Shown here piece by piece: positions 1 through 12,800 of a stretch of DNA of 64,000 nucleotides. A model generated the notes under the pieces. It was not told the DNA's origin. It did not search any database and saw nothing but the letters and a program-made list of their open reading frames with translations. The DNA is from Cylindrodendrum hubeiense. Lineage: Eukaryota; Ascomycota; Sordariomycetes; Hypocreales; Nectriaceae. Position 1 is the first letter of the stretch, and each line of letters begins with the position of its first letter. The translations under genes were made by a program, and so were the position numbers. The DNA lies in contig JAANBB010000199.1 in assembly GCA_014621425.1 (NCBI GenBank), forward strand, positions 1 through 64,000, written 5' to 3'.

Positions 1-3000
1 CACAGCACAGGCCGCCGTGTTGTGCTTGACAGGCTTACCCACCAGCGGTAGCGTGTGCTGGGGATGGACTCCACGGAGTAGTACGACGGACGGTAGGGTA
101 CTCCAGCTGTACCGTGCCCTCCGGGGATAGGCCAAGACACGCAGGATAGCGCACATCGGACCAGGCCAGACAGCTTTCTGATCAGTCTGATGCTCCACTC
201 CGCCCGTACTCGGTACATGCTCCCTACTTCGCCCAGACGACAGTCCTCCAACCCTCCAGCCCTCCAGCCCTCCGTCCTGGGACTGGCTCGGACAGGGCAG
301 GGGGGCCCGGGACAGGAGCACCAGCCGGGCCCGCGCCATAATCCAGATGATCCAGCGCTGGGCGCCCACGGCCGCACGCCCAGGAAGAAGGAAAAAGCTT
401 GAGTCTCGGGCGCCAGAGGGGGGACTTCCAGGGGGGGACTAGCCCCAGAACGATCGCGGTGGGAATGAAGCGCTATTGCGAAAAGAAGTTTGGCGGCCGT
501 GGGGGGGTGTCGCCGCGACGGGGTTCTCTTGGCCATGGCACCGCTTGTCGTCTTCCGTCATTGGCCGGCCTGGTCAAGATCGCCCCGGACTCGACTGTGT
601 GGCGTGGGGCCATCACGCACCGTAGCCACCCAGCTCTTGGGTACCGCCGATTAGGGATTGGTTTAAGGTAATTACGAGGTCCCCCAGTCGCAGCTGCTGC
701 AGTCCCCAATCGCAGGTTGTTGGGACTTGGGGATTGCCGTCGAGTCGCGGCGGCGTGCCCGTCCGGAAGTCAGACAATCTTCCCATCTCCCGTTTTTCGC
801 TCCTAGTCTCATCCCGCCCGGTCCCCTCCTCCGAATGCTTTCGGCATCCTGCCCTGTACTGTTCTGGGTGCTGTTGCCGTTGCTTTGCTCGTGTAATCTT
901 GCCCAACGAGCGACGGACACTCATCGCCCGGTCTCCTTATTCGAAGGACTCTTCTCCTCCCTTCCTCTTCTCCCCGCGAGGAGTCGGCATACTTTGTCGT
1001 ATCCGCCTTCACCATCCGTGTTCTACCAGTTGTTCCTATCCGTAGTTAGCAGTCAGTCCACCTCCTGCCCTACGCCATGCAGGGAGACCGATGCAGGCGG
1101 CGGGCCCTACCCGGCACGACGCGTTCCCAGGATCAGGTCCGTTTAATGCGAGGGCGGCCTAAGCGACAGCACTGGCTGCTCATGGACTCACAAAGCCACG
1201 TTCCTGGCAGGGAATCCAATCAACCGGAGTGGAATGTTGTCCAATTTCCCCTGCCTTTATCGATGCGCAACAAGAGTAGCATCCTACTCCCGAGAACCAG
1301 ACCCAGCGGTTTGGTCCCCCCCCGTTTCTCCGTCCCTGGGACACGGTGCCCTGTTTGCAGACCTGCCTGGCAATTTAGTGCGTAGATCCAATCACCTCCG
1401 TCAGGCCCAAGCCGGCAGTTCGATGGCGTGTGTCCCTACTCCATAGCAAGATCAACCCCTAATCCCTGCGGTACCACCATGGGGAGGTTTTTTTTTCTTT
1501 CTCTTCAATCATACCATGTACTCCGTACTATGCACGATCATATCCCATGGATTGGACCAATGACCATTTTGCTTTTTTATTTCACATTGGATCTTACCAC
1601 AGACTGTAAAGTTCGGTTACCTGCCGTGGTGAGACCACCAGCCGTCGGGTTGAATCAAGGATCTGCTTCGAGAATGCGGCTTGTCCTCTCCCGCCAGGGT
1701 CGCTGCCACCCAACATTGTCGCCCGTGTACATACCTATCAAGGAGAGCATTTAGGCGTTAGGGGGGAAAGGAAAAACTAGCTGGGCCAACAAGAAGCACC
1801 GCCCTACTCGGTCAACAAACCTTTTGGCTCGGCACTAGTTGAATTGGGATGGTCATGCCGGGCGAGGAGCTGCTTGCCTGGTCTCATTTGGGCTATGATG
1901 GAGTCATCATTGACAGCCCAAATTAGGTTCGATGAATCGACATGCAGATAACAGGCCGCTTTGTCTTGGAGTTCATAATGGCTCACACTGCCGCGTTCGT
2001 CCTGGGGAGAGTGCCGGGTGCAGCACTGCAGTGCGGTACCAAGCCGGATTCCGGATCTCACGCCGCGGATCTAGCCGGCCGGAGGAGTGATCGACCAGGC
2101 TGAGGTGAGAAACATTGATACGTCGCGGCGGTAGCGCTGACAAGGGTGTGGCGTCTTCCTAGCCCAAAGCTACGGTCGAAAACTGCTCCTCGCAAACCGC
2201 TGGCGGGTCGGGACACACACACTCGGGAGGGCTACTCGCCAGCCCTTTTTCTGCTGCCCAGGGGGCCGGGACCGAACGTGCAGCTGTGGGTTGTCACCGT
2301 GCACTGTGAGGGAGCGCTTGGCCACGTAGGGCCTGGATATGGGAGTTGTCCACGTGTGAATGGGGATAAAAGCTGAAGGGCTGATGAGTGTCAGGGTTTT
2401 TTTTCGATGGTAGTCACTTGGAAGGAAAAGAGAGAGGACGGAAGCAGGGAGGTAGGTATACGGTGCGTGGCTGGCTGAGGCGCGCATGGGTCAACATGTG
2501 CTCGCACTGTCTTCCTTGCGCGCTTTGGGAAGGTGTGCAGGGTAGCCAACGACCAACACGAACTGGTTGGCGATTCAATTTCGCGATACGGAACTGGGAG
2601 CACTAACATCGCTCAACATGTCTAGGTTGTGCCCGTACTACGCAGTAGGTAATCTGCTCTATCCCTGATAAGCATCTGCCGACAGCCTTTGGTTTCCTAT
2701 GTTAAATTCCTATGTTAAAGGCGGGTCTGACGCGAAAGCGACGAGACGAAAATGATGTGATTCCGAGAGTGCACAAGCTCGGTCTCAATCGAGGACGTCA
2801 GCCATTCCTCGCTGGTGCAATGCCCGGCCACGCGTTGCCCTTTGGGTCTCAGCCAATGTCGCCCAGTGTCAGATGCGAAGCTGCGCCTCGAGACACCCGT
2901 CTTGCAAATGCTGTCGCCGGAACATCGGCTGTGAACAAATGTCGTTTAAGGTCAGACAATTCCAGCTCCCCGAGACCCTCGAAGCCCTCGAGCCAGTCAG

Positions 3001-3789
3001 GTCTATCCAGTGTGTCCCAACACCACCCACCCTTCGCCAAATACTGCCTCAGAGGCTCAGACGCATGTTGCAAAAAGCAAACAGCTGATGTGAGGAAAGC
3101 TCAAGGCCAGTCACCGGACTCGCCGGCGAAAGCCACGGCAAAAGCATGGCTGATCCCACAATTGGGCCTGCGGCGCCCTGAGTGGGCTTCCGGCAGAGAC
3201 GGCTGCTCTGTAGGCGCACTGCTGATGTCTATCAAAATTCCGGATCATTTGGCTGCCACGCGGCTGGGGCGGAAAGCCGACGGCGTACCGTCAACGGGCG
3301 GTGACAGGTTGACTTACACATGATCAACCCATCAAGCATGGAATCACTTCGGATCCCCCCACATCCGCGGCCGGATTTGTAGATCGCTCGCTCTCCACTG
3401 CATGCTGTACAACAGCCACGACCTATCATCCCGATTATATAATCGGGTTGCACAAGACCAGCTTTGCTGCGTGAGTGCCCATCAGGAATGCTGCATAAAG
3501 TCTACCAACCTAGCCGCTCTGGTTGTCTCCACAGCTCCATATAGGGTAAGTAGCTCGCACACTGTAGTCTAATACCTGCTTTTCCCTCCCGCGCCCGGGT
3601 CGCCTTAGTCATGAAGCACCCCGCCATACACCGAGCTTCACCGAACCCTCACCGCGGTGAGAAATTTCCCGTGCATGCTGCAATTGAGTCACAGGCCAGA
3701 ATTTTGGCCTGACCCAACGTCGTCCAAGCCCACACCACCAAAATCCACATATCGGTCTGCCTCAACGCACCACCTCCCATTTCTAGGCG
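1..3789. other. Intergenic region, no supported gene
   Basis: No reading frame here resembles a protein family I know. Open frames on both strands are short or of low-complexity, shadow-like composition; the longest plus-strand frame (2712-3323, 203 codons) has no recognisable domain. A frame starting at 835 begins with a hydrophobic, signal-peptide-like stretch but is otherwise unremarkable. The last few hundred bases before 3790 presumably hold the promoter and 5' leader of the eIF2B epsilon gene. Confidence 0.6.
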
Positions 3790-6072
3790 ATGTCGCACAA
3801 AGGGAACAGCAAGGGCAAGAAGTCCGCCAAGGCGGGCGCCGAGAGCAAGAGCGAGGATGTTCTGCAGGCGGTTGTAGGTGCCATCGCGGGGTACCTGATA
3901 GGCTGAAGGCAGCGCATGCTCACAATGCGTCACAGGTCCTCGCCGACTCATTCCAAGATAGATACCGACCCTTTACGACAGAGAAGCCACGAGTGAGACC
4001 CCGAGTTGACGTCCAAGTGCCCCTGTACATGCTAACGCCATATTTAGTGTCTCTTGCCCCTCGCCAATACTCCCCTCATCGAATATACCCTCGAGTTCCT
4101 GGCCATGAATGGCGTCAACGAAGTGTACATCTACTGTGGAGCTCACACCGACCAAGTCGAAGATTACATTAGCCGCTCACGGTGGTCAACCGCGTCGCGC
4201 ACATGTCCATTTTCCGTCTTGCAGTTCGTCCGAGTTTCCGACGCACGATCCGTTGGTGATGTCCTTCGCGATATGGACAAGCGATCATTGGTCGATGGGG
4301 ACTTCATTCTGGTCCACGGCGATCTTGTCTCCAATATTATGCTCGATGGCGCTTTGGCGGCGCACCGCAAGCGAAGGGAGACGAGCGCGGCCAACATCAT
4401 GACAGTGGTTCTGCGAAGCGGAGGACAGGAGGAGCACCGAACAAAGACGAACGGAATTACTCCCATCTTCGTGGTGGACACCAAGACCCAGCGATGCTTG
4501 CACTACGACGAGATGAGCCCCCTCAACAGCGATCGATACATGTCATTGGACCCCGCGGTGGTAGACGAGCTTTCTACCGAGTTCGAGATCCGATCCGATC
4601 TCATCGATGCGCAGATCGACATCTGTACCCCTGAGGTTCTAGCGCTATGGTCGGAAAGCTTCGACTATGAGCTACCGCGAAGGAATTTCTTGCACGGTGT
4701 GCTAAAGGACTGGGAGCTCAATGGCAAGATGATATATGCGGAGATCTTCGACGAGGGATATGCCGCCCGGGCTAGCAACCTGCAGATGTACGACGCCATC
4801 AGCCGCGATGTCCTGAGCCGATGGACGTACCCCTTTATCCCCGAGTGTAATGTTGTGCCGAAGCAGACTTACCAACGCAACATCAACGGTGTGGTGGTAG
4901 AAGACGGCGTGTTCCACGCCAATGACGCCAAGATCTCGAACTCGATCATTGGACGTAACAGCACTATCGGATCCGCAAGCAAGGTCTCCAACAGCATTAT
5001 TGGGAGAGACTGTAAGATTGGAGCCAACGTCGTTTTGGAGGACTGCTATATTTGGAGCGATGCTACAATCGAGGATGGCACCAGGATAACTCGCTCCATT
5101 GTGGCCGACTCTTCTACAATCGGAAAGAACAGCACCATCCCCACTGGCACGCTCATCTCGTTCGGCGTCCAGATCGGCGAAGGAACCTTGCTGTCTAAGA
5201 ATGCCATTATCTCCCCCGTAACCGTCGATGGCTCTCCCGTAACCCCCGATACCGACCTGCTCGGCGCCGCCACCAACGCCGCGCCCTTGGCCAACCCAGA
5301 GGACGAGGACGAGGACGACGAAGACCCGGCTATTCTCCAGAAGTCGCTGATCTACTCGATCGCCGAGTTCAACATCTCCACCTCGTCCGTCTCGACCCTC
5401 TCATCAGAAGTATCTGACGACGACTACGATCAGGTCGCCCACTCCATCGACGCCGACGCCTCCACCCGCTCCCGCCTCTCCTCATTCGCTTCCGACGAGG
5501 CCGGCGAGAAGCTTTCCTTCCACAACGACGCCGTCCACGGCCTGCTCGACGCCCTGCGCGCCGACTCGGGCGACTTCGACTCGGCCAAGCTCGAGTTCAT
5601 GGGCCTGCGCCTCGCCAACGACGCCTCTGATTCTATGATGCGCCGCGCCGTCGCCGTTGCCTTTGCCCGCCGCGCTGCCGAGCTGCTCACCCCTGAGTAC
5701 GGGCCCCTCGAGCCCAGCAAGGCTGCCGAGAAGGCGCTCACGGCCAGCAATGGCGCCACCAAGTTCGTCGACGAGGTCGGTGTCGGCGGCGGTGAGCCAG
5801 AGCAGGTCGAGTTCATTCTTGCGCTGCAGAAGGGCTTGCTACACGCCAAGGGCCCCGAACAGTCGCGTGTGGGCATCCTGCTCGCCGCCCTCCTTCAGCA
5901 GCTCTACGCCCTCGATATCCTTGAGGAGGAGGGCATCCTGGGCTGGTGGGGAGACGAGCGCGCCGCAGATGGAGAAGGTATGGTTACCCTCAAAGACAAG
6001 TGTCGCGTGTTGGTTGAGTGGCTCGAGAATGCCGAGGAGGAGGACGACGAGGATGACAGCGATGATGAATAG
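3790..6072 (+). CDS. gcd6: Translation initiation factor eIF2B subunit epsilon
   Basis: Catalytic subunit of the eIF2B guanine-nucleotide exchange factor, which reloads eIF2 with GTP in the cytosol. Three exons: 3790-3873, 3936-3992 and 4048-6072, separated by GT-AG introns (the second with GCTAAC before TATTTAG), giving 721 aa, the usual family size. Visible domains: a nucleotidyltransferase-like fold from about residue 28 (RPFTTEKPRCLLPLANTPL, continuing to about 250); left-handed beta-helix hexapeptide repeats at about 315-435 (SNSIIGRNSTIG, SNSIIGRDCKIG); an acidic linker (EDEDEDDEDP); and a C-terminal W2/HEAT catalytic domain at about 535-715, ending in an acidic tail (EEEDDEDDSDDE). The ATG at 3790 opens a lysine-rich N terminus (MSHKGNSKGKK) and is the only start that joins in frame to exon 2. 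It is convergent with the next gene. Confidence 0.95.
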
Positions 6073-6503
6073 ACGTGTCACACGCTTCCCAAGGTTCTCT
6101 GTCTGTATTGGTAGATAGAGATGGGCTTAGATAAAAAAGAAATTGTGGGAAGCCCACGACGAAACAATCACTGGATCCCCATATTTGAACAGTATGTACA
6201 GCTGTGCTTTGCCAGACGGCCCAGAGTGCAAGTATCCTTTCGCATTTCCGTTAGGTATCATTTTCACTATTCCCTAGACGCCTCGCCCATTACCGCCGGG
6301 TTACTCCACGAACCCTAGATTGTGTAAGACACCACCCCTGAATGAATCCTCCGCCTAACCACATGATACCGGATCGAGATGATGCGAAACCCTTGTCAAG
6401 CCTTCCATTCATTGCGAGTCGTGATCAAACGACGACCAAGTATTGTATGCTCCCAAAAATCAGGAGTGAAAAAAGACCCCCCTTAAGAGGGTGTATACTA
6501 CCG
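6073..6503. other. Convergent 3' intergenic region
   Basis: A 431-bp gap between the stop codons of the eIF2B epsilon gene (+) and the RNA-repair-like gene (-). It should contain both 3' UTRs and polyadenylation sites. No open frame of interest was seen. Confidence 0.6.
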
Positions 6504-8328
6504 CTAATAGTAATTCTGCAGGTCTGAGCTGTTGTTGCCCCCATATCCGCCCATGGGTCGTCCCTGCTGACCTGATGGGCCCCGGGGAGGCTGGGCATTC
6601 CATCCCTGACTGGGACCTGTCGGAGCAGACGGCGGAGCTTGGGATTGGGTTGGTGGCTGGTAGGCATCGTCATAATCAACCTGAGGACCATAGCCACCTT
6701 GCTGGTTTCTGGGCTCGACATCGTCGAGGGATCGATAGTTGAAGCCGCCTCCTCGTCCACGGCCGCCCTTGCCGTTACCCCTGGAGGCATTCCGGAATCC
6801 TCGATTGGCGTTGCCGCCACGACCTCGTCCTTGACCTGAGCCGCCGCGGCCGCCAGTGTGAAAGCCTCTGGACTCGTTTCGACCAGCATAGTGGCCGTGG
6901 TTGTTTCGTTGGTTCCACTCGTCTTCGCCATTGTGTTTCCGCTTAGACGACTTGTTAGCGAATAGGCTCTCATAAGCATCTTCTCGAGGGTCCTCGGCCT
7001 CGATGCGGAGAATGACCTTTTCGCCAACAACAGTCTCGAACACAAATGATTTATCAGCTGGAAGAGGTTGCCAGTTTTGTATCTTGCCAGCATCAATGGG
7101 CCGAGCTCCCTTCCTCAGCGCCAACACCACAAGGGGGCTGGGGTTGTCCGTGTGGAACTTGGCAGTTGCAGGTACTGGTCGCAGGCAGGCAGCCCAGATG
7201 CTATTCTCAAAGCAAGCTGTGCCGGTCACTTCCCACTTCATCTTGCTGTTCATGCCGCCGACCTTTTCCAGAATACTAGCGGGACAAGGACGAGGACATA
7301 TGAGAATATTGTTTCCGTGGTATTTGAGCTCATTCTGCGGCAAGTTTGGAGGTATTTGGGCAAGTTTGATGAGCTTCTTGGTATCCTCAGGGGTGATCAT
7401 GTAGCCCGTGAAGAAGACAGTCTTCTTAATCCTGAGCTTGTTCTGGCGTTTGTGTGATGAGGGTTGCTTGGTCACCATGTCATTGTGGATGTTGATCATG
7501 TGTTGGACCTCAGCGACCTCAACCACGGGGTCCAGAGTAGTTGAAGTGTCGGCGACCTGAACCACTTCTGCCGTCAATGGGCCTCGGGTGGGCATGGCGT
7601 TCTGTCTCCGGTTGTACTCGGCGAAGAAGTCACGGAAGCCCTTGGTGTGCTTGGGCCGATCCTCGTACACCCGTATATCCTCTGCGTTCTTGTATGTCTC
7701 CATCAGAGCCTCGAGGAATAGTTGCTTGAAGTGCATGGTGCTCTGGAATCGCTGATTTGAGGGGCTGACCCGGGGCTTCAGGCCGACCATGTCAAAGTCG
7801 AGGTCCTTGGCTTTGACCATCTTCCGGACCAGATCGGCGAAGCCCTTCTCAGAGCGGCCGGTCAGGAGGACACACAGGGCATCCTTTTGCTTGATGCTCA
7901 GCCTGACGAGCTCAACGACCTTTTCATTCCACCATCCCTCCCAGGCGCGTTGTTCCTCCTTGTCGGCGCCCTCGCCGGTCGCAGCAAGAATTCGGTTGTC
8001 GTGCCACCAGCCACCATTGACGAATACATCCTGGCTCGATAGGGTTCCAATCGTGGGGCCGTTCCAAAGCGACGGGTTCGGGAGCGGCGTCTTGAACACT
8101 GCGGATGGAATCAGCATGGGCATCAGGGTGAGCGACCACGCCTGAGGCGCAAAGTCGGCCGAACAGCAGGTAGCACTCACGCGTATTGTCAAAGTCGTAC
8201 ACATGGAGCGACTTGATTTCATCGACGGCAGGTAGCGTGCCATTCAGGACAGACCAGCGGCCCAAGGCCGTAACGGTGAAGTTGGAGGCCGCGGCGGCGC
8301 CATGGAGCGCGCTGTAGGCCGAAGCCAT
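6504..8328 (-). CDS. Swiss-Army-Knife RNA-repair-like HAD protein with RGG tail
   Basis: Two exons, 8328-8181 and 8098-6504, joined across an 81-nt GT-AG intron, give 580 aa. The splice falls inside HAD motif I and restores VYDFDNTLFKTP (DxDxT) at about residue 44-55; an unspliced reading breaks this motif. Further HAD signatures are LLTGRS (motif II) and VYEDRPKH (motif IV). This matches the HAD family described as domain family 1 of Swiss Army Knife RNA-repair proteins (PF10307, from memory). A conserved second region follows (VTGTACFENSIWAA, FETVVGEKVILRIE), then an Arg/Gly-rich tail (GRGGSGQGRGRGG) and a Gly/Tyr/Gln-rich end, which suggests RNA binding. The ATG at 8328 has a good GCCATGG context. 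Phosphatase activity or an RNA-end-healing role is inferred, not shown. Divergent from the DUF167 gene. Confidence 0.85.
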
Positions 8329-9000
8329 GGCGCTCGACACGCCGCTGGGGCTGCGAAGGCGAGTGGAGGCTGCGAGCAGGCAGCAAGGCGGCTGCGGAGA
8401 GGACGCTGATTTCGCAGTCGATTTTGACGTCGATGTGGGCGGTGGATTTGTTGCTGTTGAGATTGGTGTTTGTGTAACAAAAAGTGGCAGCTTTGCTGTT
8501 TGATGCCGACTGTGCTGGAGAATCATCGACGAACGGCTGCTGCGTCGGTGGGGCAGGGCCACCACAGGCGCCTGCCGGCACAGCGCGAGGCCCAAGCTGC
8601 TCCTCCCCCCACGGGCGCTGCAACTGGCGCTGCTGGCCTGAGGCTTCAGCGCGTTTATAGGCGACAGACGCCGCATTTTCCAGCGGAGCTCAATCCCAAT
8701 GCCTCCCTCTAAGCCGGAGACTGAACAAGCGAACCTCAGACGACTCCAGCTCGCGGAGTGATTGATGGTCAACAGTCAAGCTCTTGCTCCACGCACCAAG
8801 AAAACAATCAGACGGGGACACGAGTGCCAATAAAGCTGCAGGTCTCGGGCAACGGGATGTAATGGTCATCCAAACGGACATTACCCCTCACAATAGATAT
8901 TCCGCCTGACGCATCTCTACAGCCTTTGCGCCAACCTTTTGCGCCAACTTTGCATCCATCAACCTTTGGGAACCTGGGGACCAGGGCATGGGCCATTGCC
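8329..9000. promoter_or_regulatory. Divergent promoter region
   Basis: A 672-bp spacer between two divergently transcribed genes (RNA-repair-like HAD protein on -, DUF167 protein on +). By position it holds both promoters and 5' leaders. I could not identify a specific factor site. Confidence 0.5.
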
Positions 9001-9354
9001 ATGGCGTCGTCTAGCGCCGCCATCCGCTTCGTCACCGGGACCAAAAAGTCCCCCTTGGGCAGCCTTCACCTGCAGCTCCACGTCAAGCCCGGCGCCAGCA
9101 AGAATCGCGAGGGCGTCCTTGCCGTCACGGACGATGTCATTGAGCTGTGCGTCGCCGCTCAGGCCAGGGAGGGCGAGGCCAACAAGGCCGTCGTCCAGGT
9201 CCTCAGCTCTGTTCTCGGCATTCCCAAGTCGAGGCTGCAGCTGACGCACGGCTTGAAGTCACGCGACAAGACGGTCGTCCTGGCGGATATCAAGGGAGAC
9301 GGCGAGGAGTTTGCGAAAACAATCCGGGAGCTGCTGGATAAGGCCGTCGAATAG
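9001..9354 (+). CDS. DUF167 / YggU family protein
   Basis: Single exon, 117 aa, matching the small DUF167 (UPF0235, YggU; human C15orf40) family. Supporting sequence is [14 protein letters not shown] near residue 21, the usual beta-strand with the family KPGA signature; then [11 protein letters not shown] (about residue 57) and SRDKTV near residue 88, which are typical of the fold. The ATG at 9001 lies in GCCATGG; the frame stays open upstream without a better ATG. The biochemical function of the family is unknown. Orientation is divergent from the HAD gene, so the two may share a promoter. Confidence 0.88.
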   Translation: MASSSAAIRFVTGTKKSPLGSLHLQLHVKPGASKNREGVLAVTDDVIELCVAAQAREGEANKAVVQVLSSVLGIPKSRLQLTHGLKSRDKTVVLADIKGDGEEFAKTIRELLDKAVE

Positions 9355-9809
9355 ACTTCCATCTAGACCCTCCGTCGGGATCAGCAACATGATTATTCAC
9401 TCAGGACGCATCCTTAACCAACGCTCGCAGCTATCCATCCCTGCCCCGGCTACATATTACACGCCGGTGAATTCTGCAAGCGTGACAGCTTACAAGTCGC
9501 GGACCTAGATGGATGCTTCTGGGACCCAATCCAATTCATCTCGTCCTGTTAAGTTCACCATCTCTCCCAAGACTCGACCCGGATTGGATCGTCAATAGCG
9601 TTCTGTTCAATCGAGACGGCCATTATCGAGACATGCCCACCCCCATTAACGACCCAATCTACTGTGCTTGTACATTCCATCGCCGTTGCATTTGGTACGT
9701 GGACTGCCCGCCCCACCAAATCAACCTGGTAGCAAATCACTGTGGATGAAACGCAGGTGACCCCTAAAGCCTCAAATTAGAACTCCATTTTCATCAGCAG
9801 CGAAAACAA
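9355..9809. other. Intergenic region
   Basis: 3' flank of the DUF167 gene up to the tRNA-Thr. No supported coding frame. Confidence 0.5.
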
Positions 9810-9881
9810 GCCCCGTTGGCTAAGTGGTATAGCGTGTCACTAGTAATGACAAGATCACTGGTTCGATTCCAGTACGGGGCA
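9810..9881 (+). tRNA. tRNA-Thr(AGT)
   Basis: A 72-nt complete cloverleaf with no intron. Acceptor GCCCCGT pairs with ACGGGGC, D stem GCTA with TAGC, anticodon stem TGTCA with TGACA around the loop CTAGTAA (anticodon AGT), and T stem ACTGG with CCAGT around TTCGATT. The discriminator is A. A TTTT run about 10 nt downstream can serve as the Pol III terminator. Confidence 0.97.
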
Positions 9882-12800
9882 TTTCGCTTCTGTTTTCTTT
9901 TGGCCAGATTTTCTTTTTGTGCTGTTTGTCGATGGGCTGGTCTGGCTTGGTCGGCTTTCTCTCGTCTTTTCTTTTTGGACAACATTAGATCTCAAAAATG
10001 TAATCAATCAACCAACTAGGCGGGCAGTTGATTATGTGAAGAAGGACGCTCACGTGAACACATAGACATCCCAATGTCTCTCAACCAGACTGGGTCCTCG
10101 CGCCGCCAACGATCTTGTCATCTGAAATCAGAGAACATAGTGTCCGCTTATAGTGGAAATGGACTAATAGTAATGATTAACCTATGGGGCCTGGTTAGTA
10201 TTGTAATTTCTTGTGCGGGTTTCGAGTACAGCGGGGAGACCTTTGGAGCTGCAAAGGACGGTTTTCATGCTTAGACTTATACTGGCACTTGGAAGTGCTG
10301 TTTGTGCAAGCCGCGACGGTATTCTGTTGAACATAAATCCTCTCAATGTAGCGTAACTGCTGGAGCGTCTTGATTGTCTGTATATCACCTGTCCCTGAGG
10401 TTGAATGGCCTTATCACAAACGCTTGTAAGTAAGCAATTGCATCTAGTTAAATGCTTCAAATAGGTATGCATGCAGTCTCATCAGGCGACGATTAACAGC
10501 CGTTTTTATCCCCATCTAGGATCCTCGATATTTCCGTCGAGATGGCGTGGCTAGGATTCCTGGGCGGTTCCTTTCTCGTGATGATCACCGGGATCGTCAT
10601 CAGCATTGCCAGATTGACCACAAAACCCGTATTACCCTGGACTACTGGGGGACAGCCGACGAAGTGAGACATAACAGCGGACCCCAGACCAGAGCCCTGT
10701 GGTGCGGGACATTAGGTGCAATGGTACGGAGTGACCTTGGTCCAGCCAGCGTGGCCCAGCGCCCTGAGATGCCCAGTATTTGGGTGGGAGAATTGCCCTA
10801 GCAAGGGTCGCGCTCTCCTCTGTGATGCATCCATTAGCATTGTCCCGGGACGTGTCTTAACATGAGAACGGGTGGAAGAAGGCCTGAACTATACAATACC
10901 ACAATTAACCGCCATAGAAGCCTCAATTCCTTCCTGAGCTCCCAAACTCAATTGCTCGAAGATCGACAAGCCCATCTCCATTGGACAATGCCTCCATCTC
11001 ATTGTCCCTGTCGACTTGCAGATCCCACCATTTCTCATAGGCTCACACCAGTTTCTCTGTATCTAGAGATTCCCCGCACAGAAAAAACTGCATGACGGTC
11101 TCCCTTCTTCAGAGAAGCCACTATCCACGAATGTGTTATTTGCAGTCTTCAGCAAACAGTGACGAACCCCCGAGGCGGAGACGTAGCATACGTCTTTCTT
11201 GCATGGACGTTAATGTTCCCTGAACGCATTGGGCCTTTCCCCGACGGACATCAGCTCGAGCCCAAGTCAGTTTGTTCGTGGTAGATATCGAATTGCCGTA
11301 TCAGGAAGTTTGATGGCCAAACCTGTCGATGCCATTGGCCGTGTCATGGGGATCTTCCGCATGAAGGGGCATGGCATTGCAGATTGGCCGAAGAGAAGGA
11401 CTGGCAGTGATTCTCCAGGCTGCCAACAACTTTGCTGCATGTTCTTTGTCAAGTTGAAGCGAACACTCGAGACCATCTCTCCCTCGACACTTGTAAAAGC
11501 AGAGACCGTCTCGCATCTTCCCATAATCCCATCAAGAGGAGGACCATGGACCATGATAAGTCCCGCTCCTGGACCCTAGAACCCCTAACCAGGTGCCAAG
11601 AGGCATCCCCCCGTCGGCGATCTTGGCCACCGTTCCGCAGGCGGGACGCATGCCGCCCAATGGAGCAGCCGGGTGCTAGACGCTGATGGAGAGTGACTTG
11701 TGGCCCAAGACTTGTCGATCCCCCTCACCGGCCACATCACACCCCCCTCCGATCCACAAGATCGCCTGTCTTGCAGCAAGTCCAGAGCCAGTGAGCGGCC
11801 GCAACTCGATTATACCGTCTTGAAACGGCTCTGGGCCCAACGTCGAACATCGCCACAGGAGGCAGCCCATCTGCAACCACTCTGTGGCTCATATGTTTCG
11901 TCGAGCCACACGCACGCAGGCACCACGCCACATGCCACATGGCCCAGAGTCTCGATTGTCCCATCGGAGCCATTGAATGACCCTTGCCCAGCTGATGAGT
12001 CTGGGTTGAGACCATGCCGTCGATCGGATTGCGCGTTTCGCCGATCATCACCCTGGGAGAAGTGAGGCGCGAACTCAAGTGTGGCTAGTGACGCTGGGCT
12101 GACAGCTGTAACAACTGTTGATGAATCGAAGGTCGTTGATTGGGAACGGACCCTCGAGTATTCATGCAGGGGACAAGTACATAGGGCTGTTGCATATTTC
12201 TGCCTAATTCAAGATCGAAGCGATCGGCAACATGTGAGCCTTGCAGTCTGTCAATGCCGTCAACTCCGTGCCGAGAAGTATCATTTCGAAGCGATAGACA
12301 ACCGTATTAGTCGCGTCAGCCACACGCCACCCTTCCTGCTGGCGACGAGCAGACTTGCAGCACGCACGGGATGATGCCATAAGAAGCATGAGACCCATGT
12401 TTCAAACTTAATCCAAAGAGGAGACTCGGAAGCGAGAGGATCGACACGATTTCCGCCTTGTCGAGTAGTTAAAAAGATAAGTTGTGTCAGCTGGGGAGAA
12501 CTCGGCACGACGGAAACTAACCAACTCGCCAACCAACCCCTGGGAATCTAACACAACCCACCCGGAATCCATCCGGACTAGACTTTGCCACCCTTTTGCT
12601 CAAACTCAACGCCCAACGACCTAACCCCCACTGGATCTCCGGAAGTAGCCGTCGACACCTAAAGGTTTTGGTGCTAAGCTCGACGCGCAAGCCACCTCGC
12701 CACACTCATCCGGCATTGCCTGTGGCTTGCACTCAATGCCGGGTGGCGATAACTTTATAGGCTCGCGATGGATGGGGCTATTCTCCTCGGCTTTCCACTA

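Noticed and set aside
2712..3323. 203-codon plus-strand frame
   Set aside because: No recognisable domain, mixed composition and no support from context; kept as intergenic.
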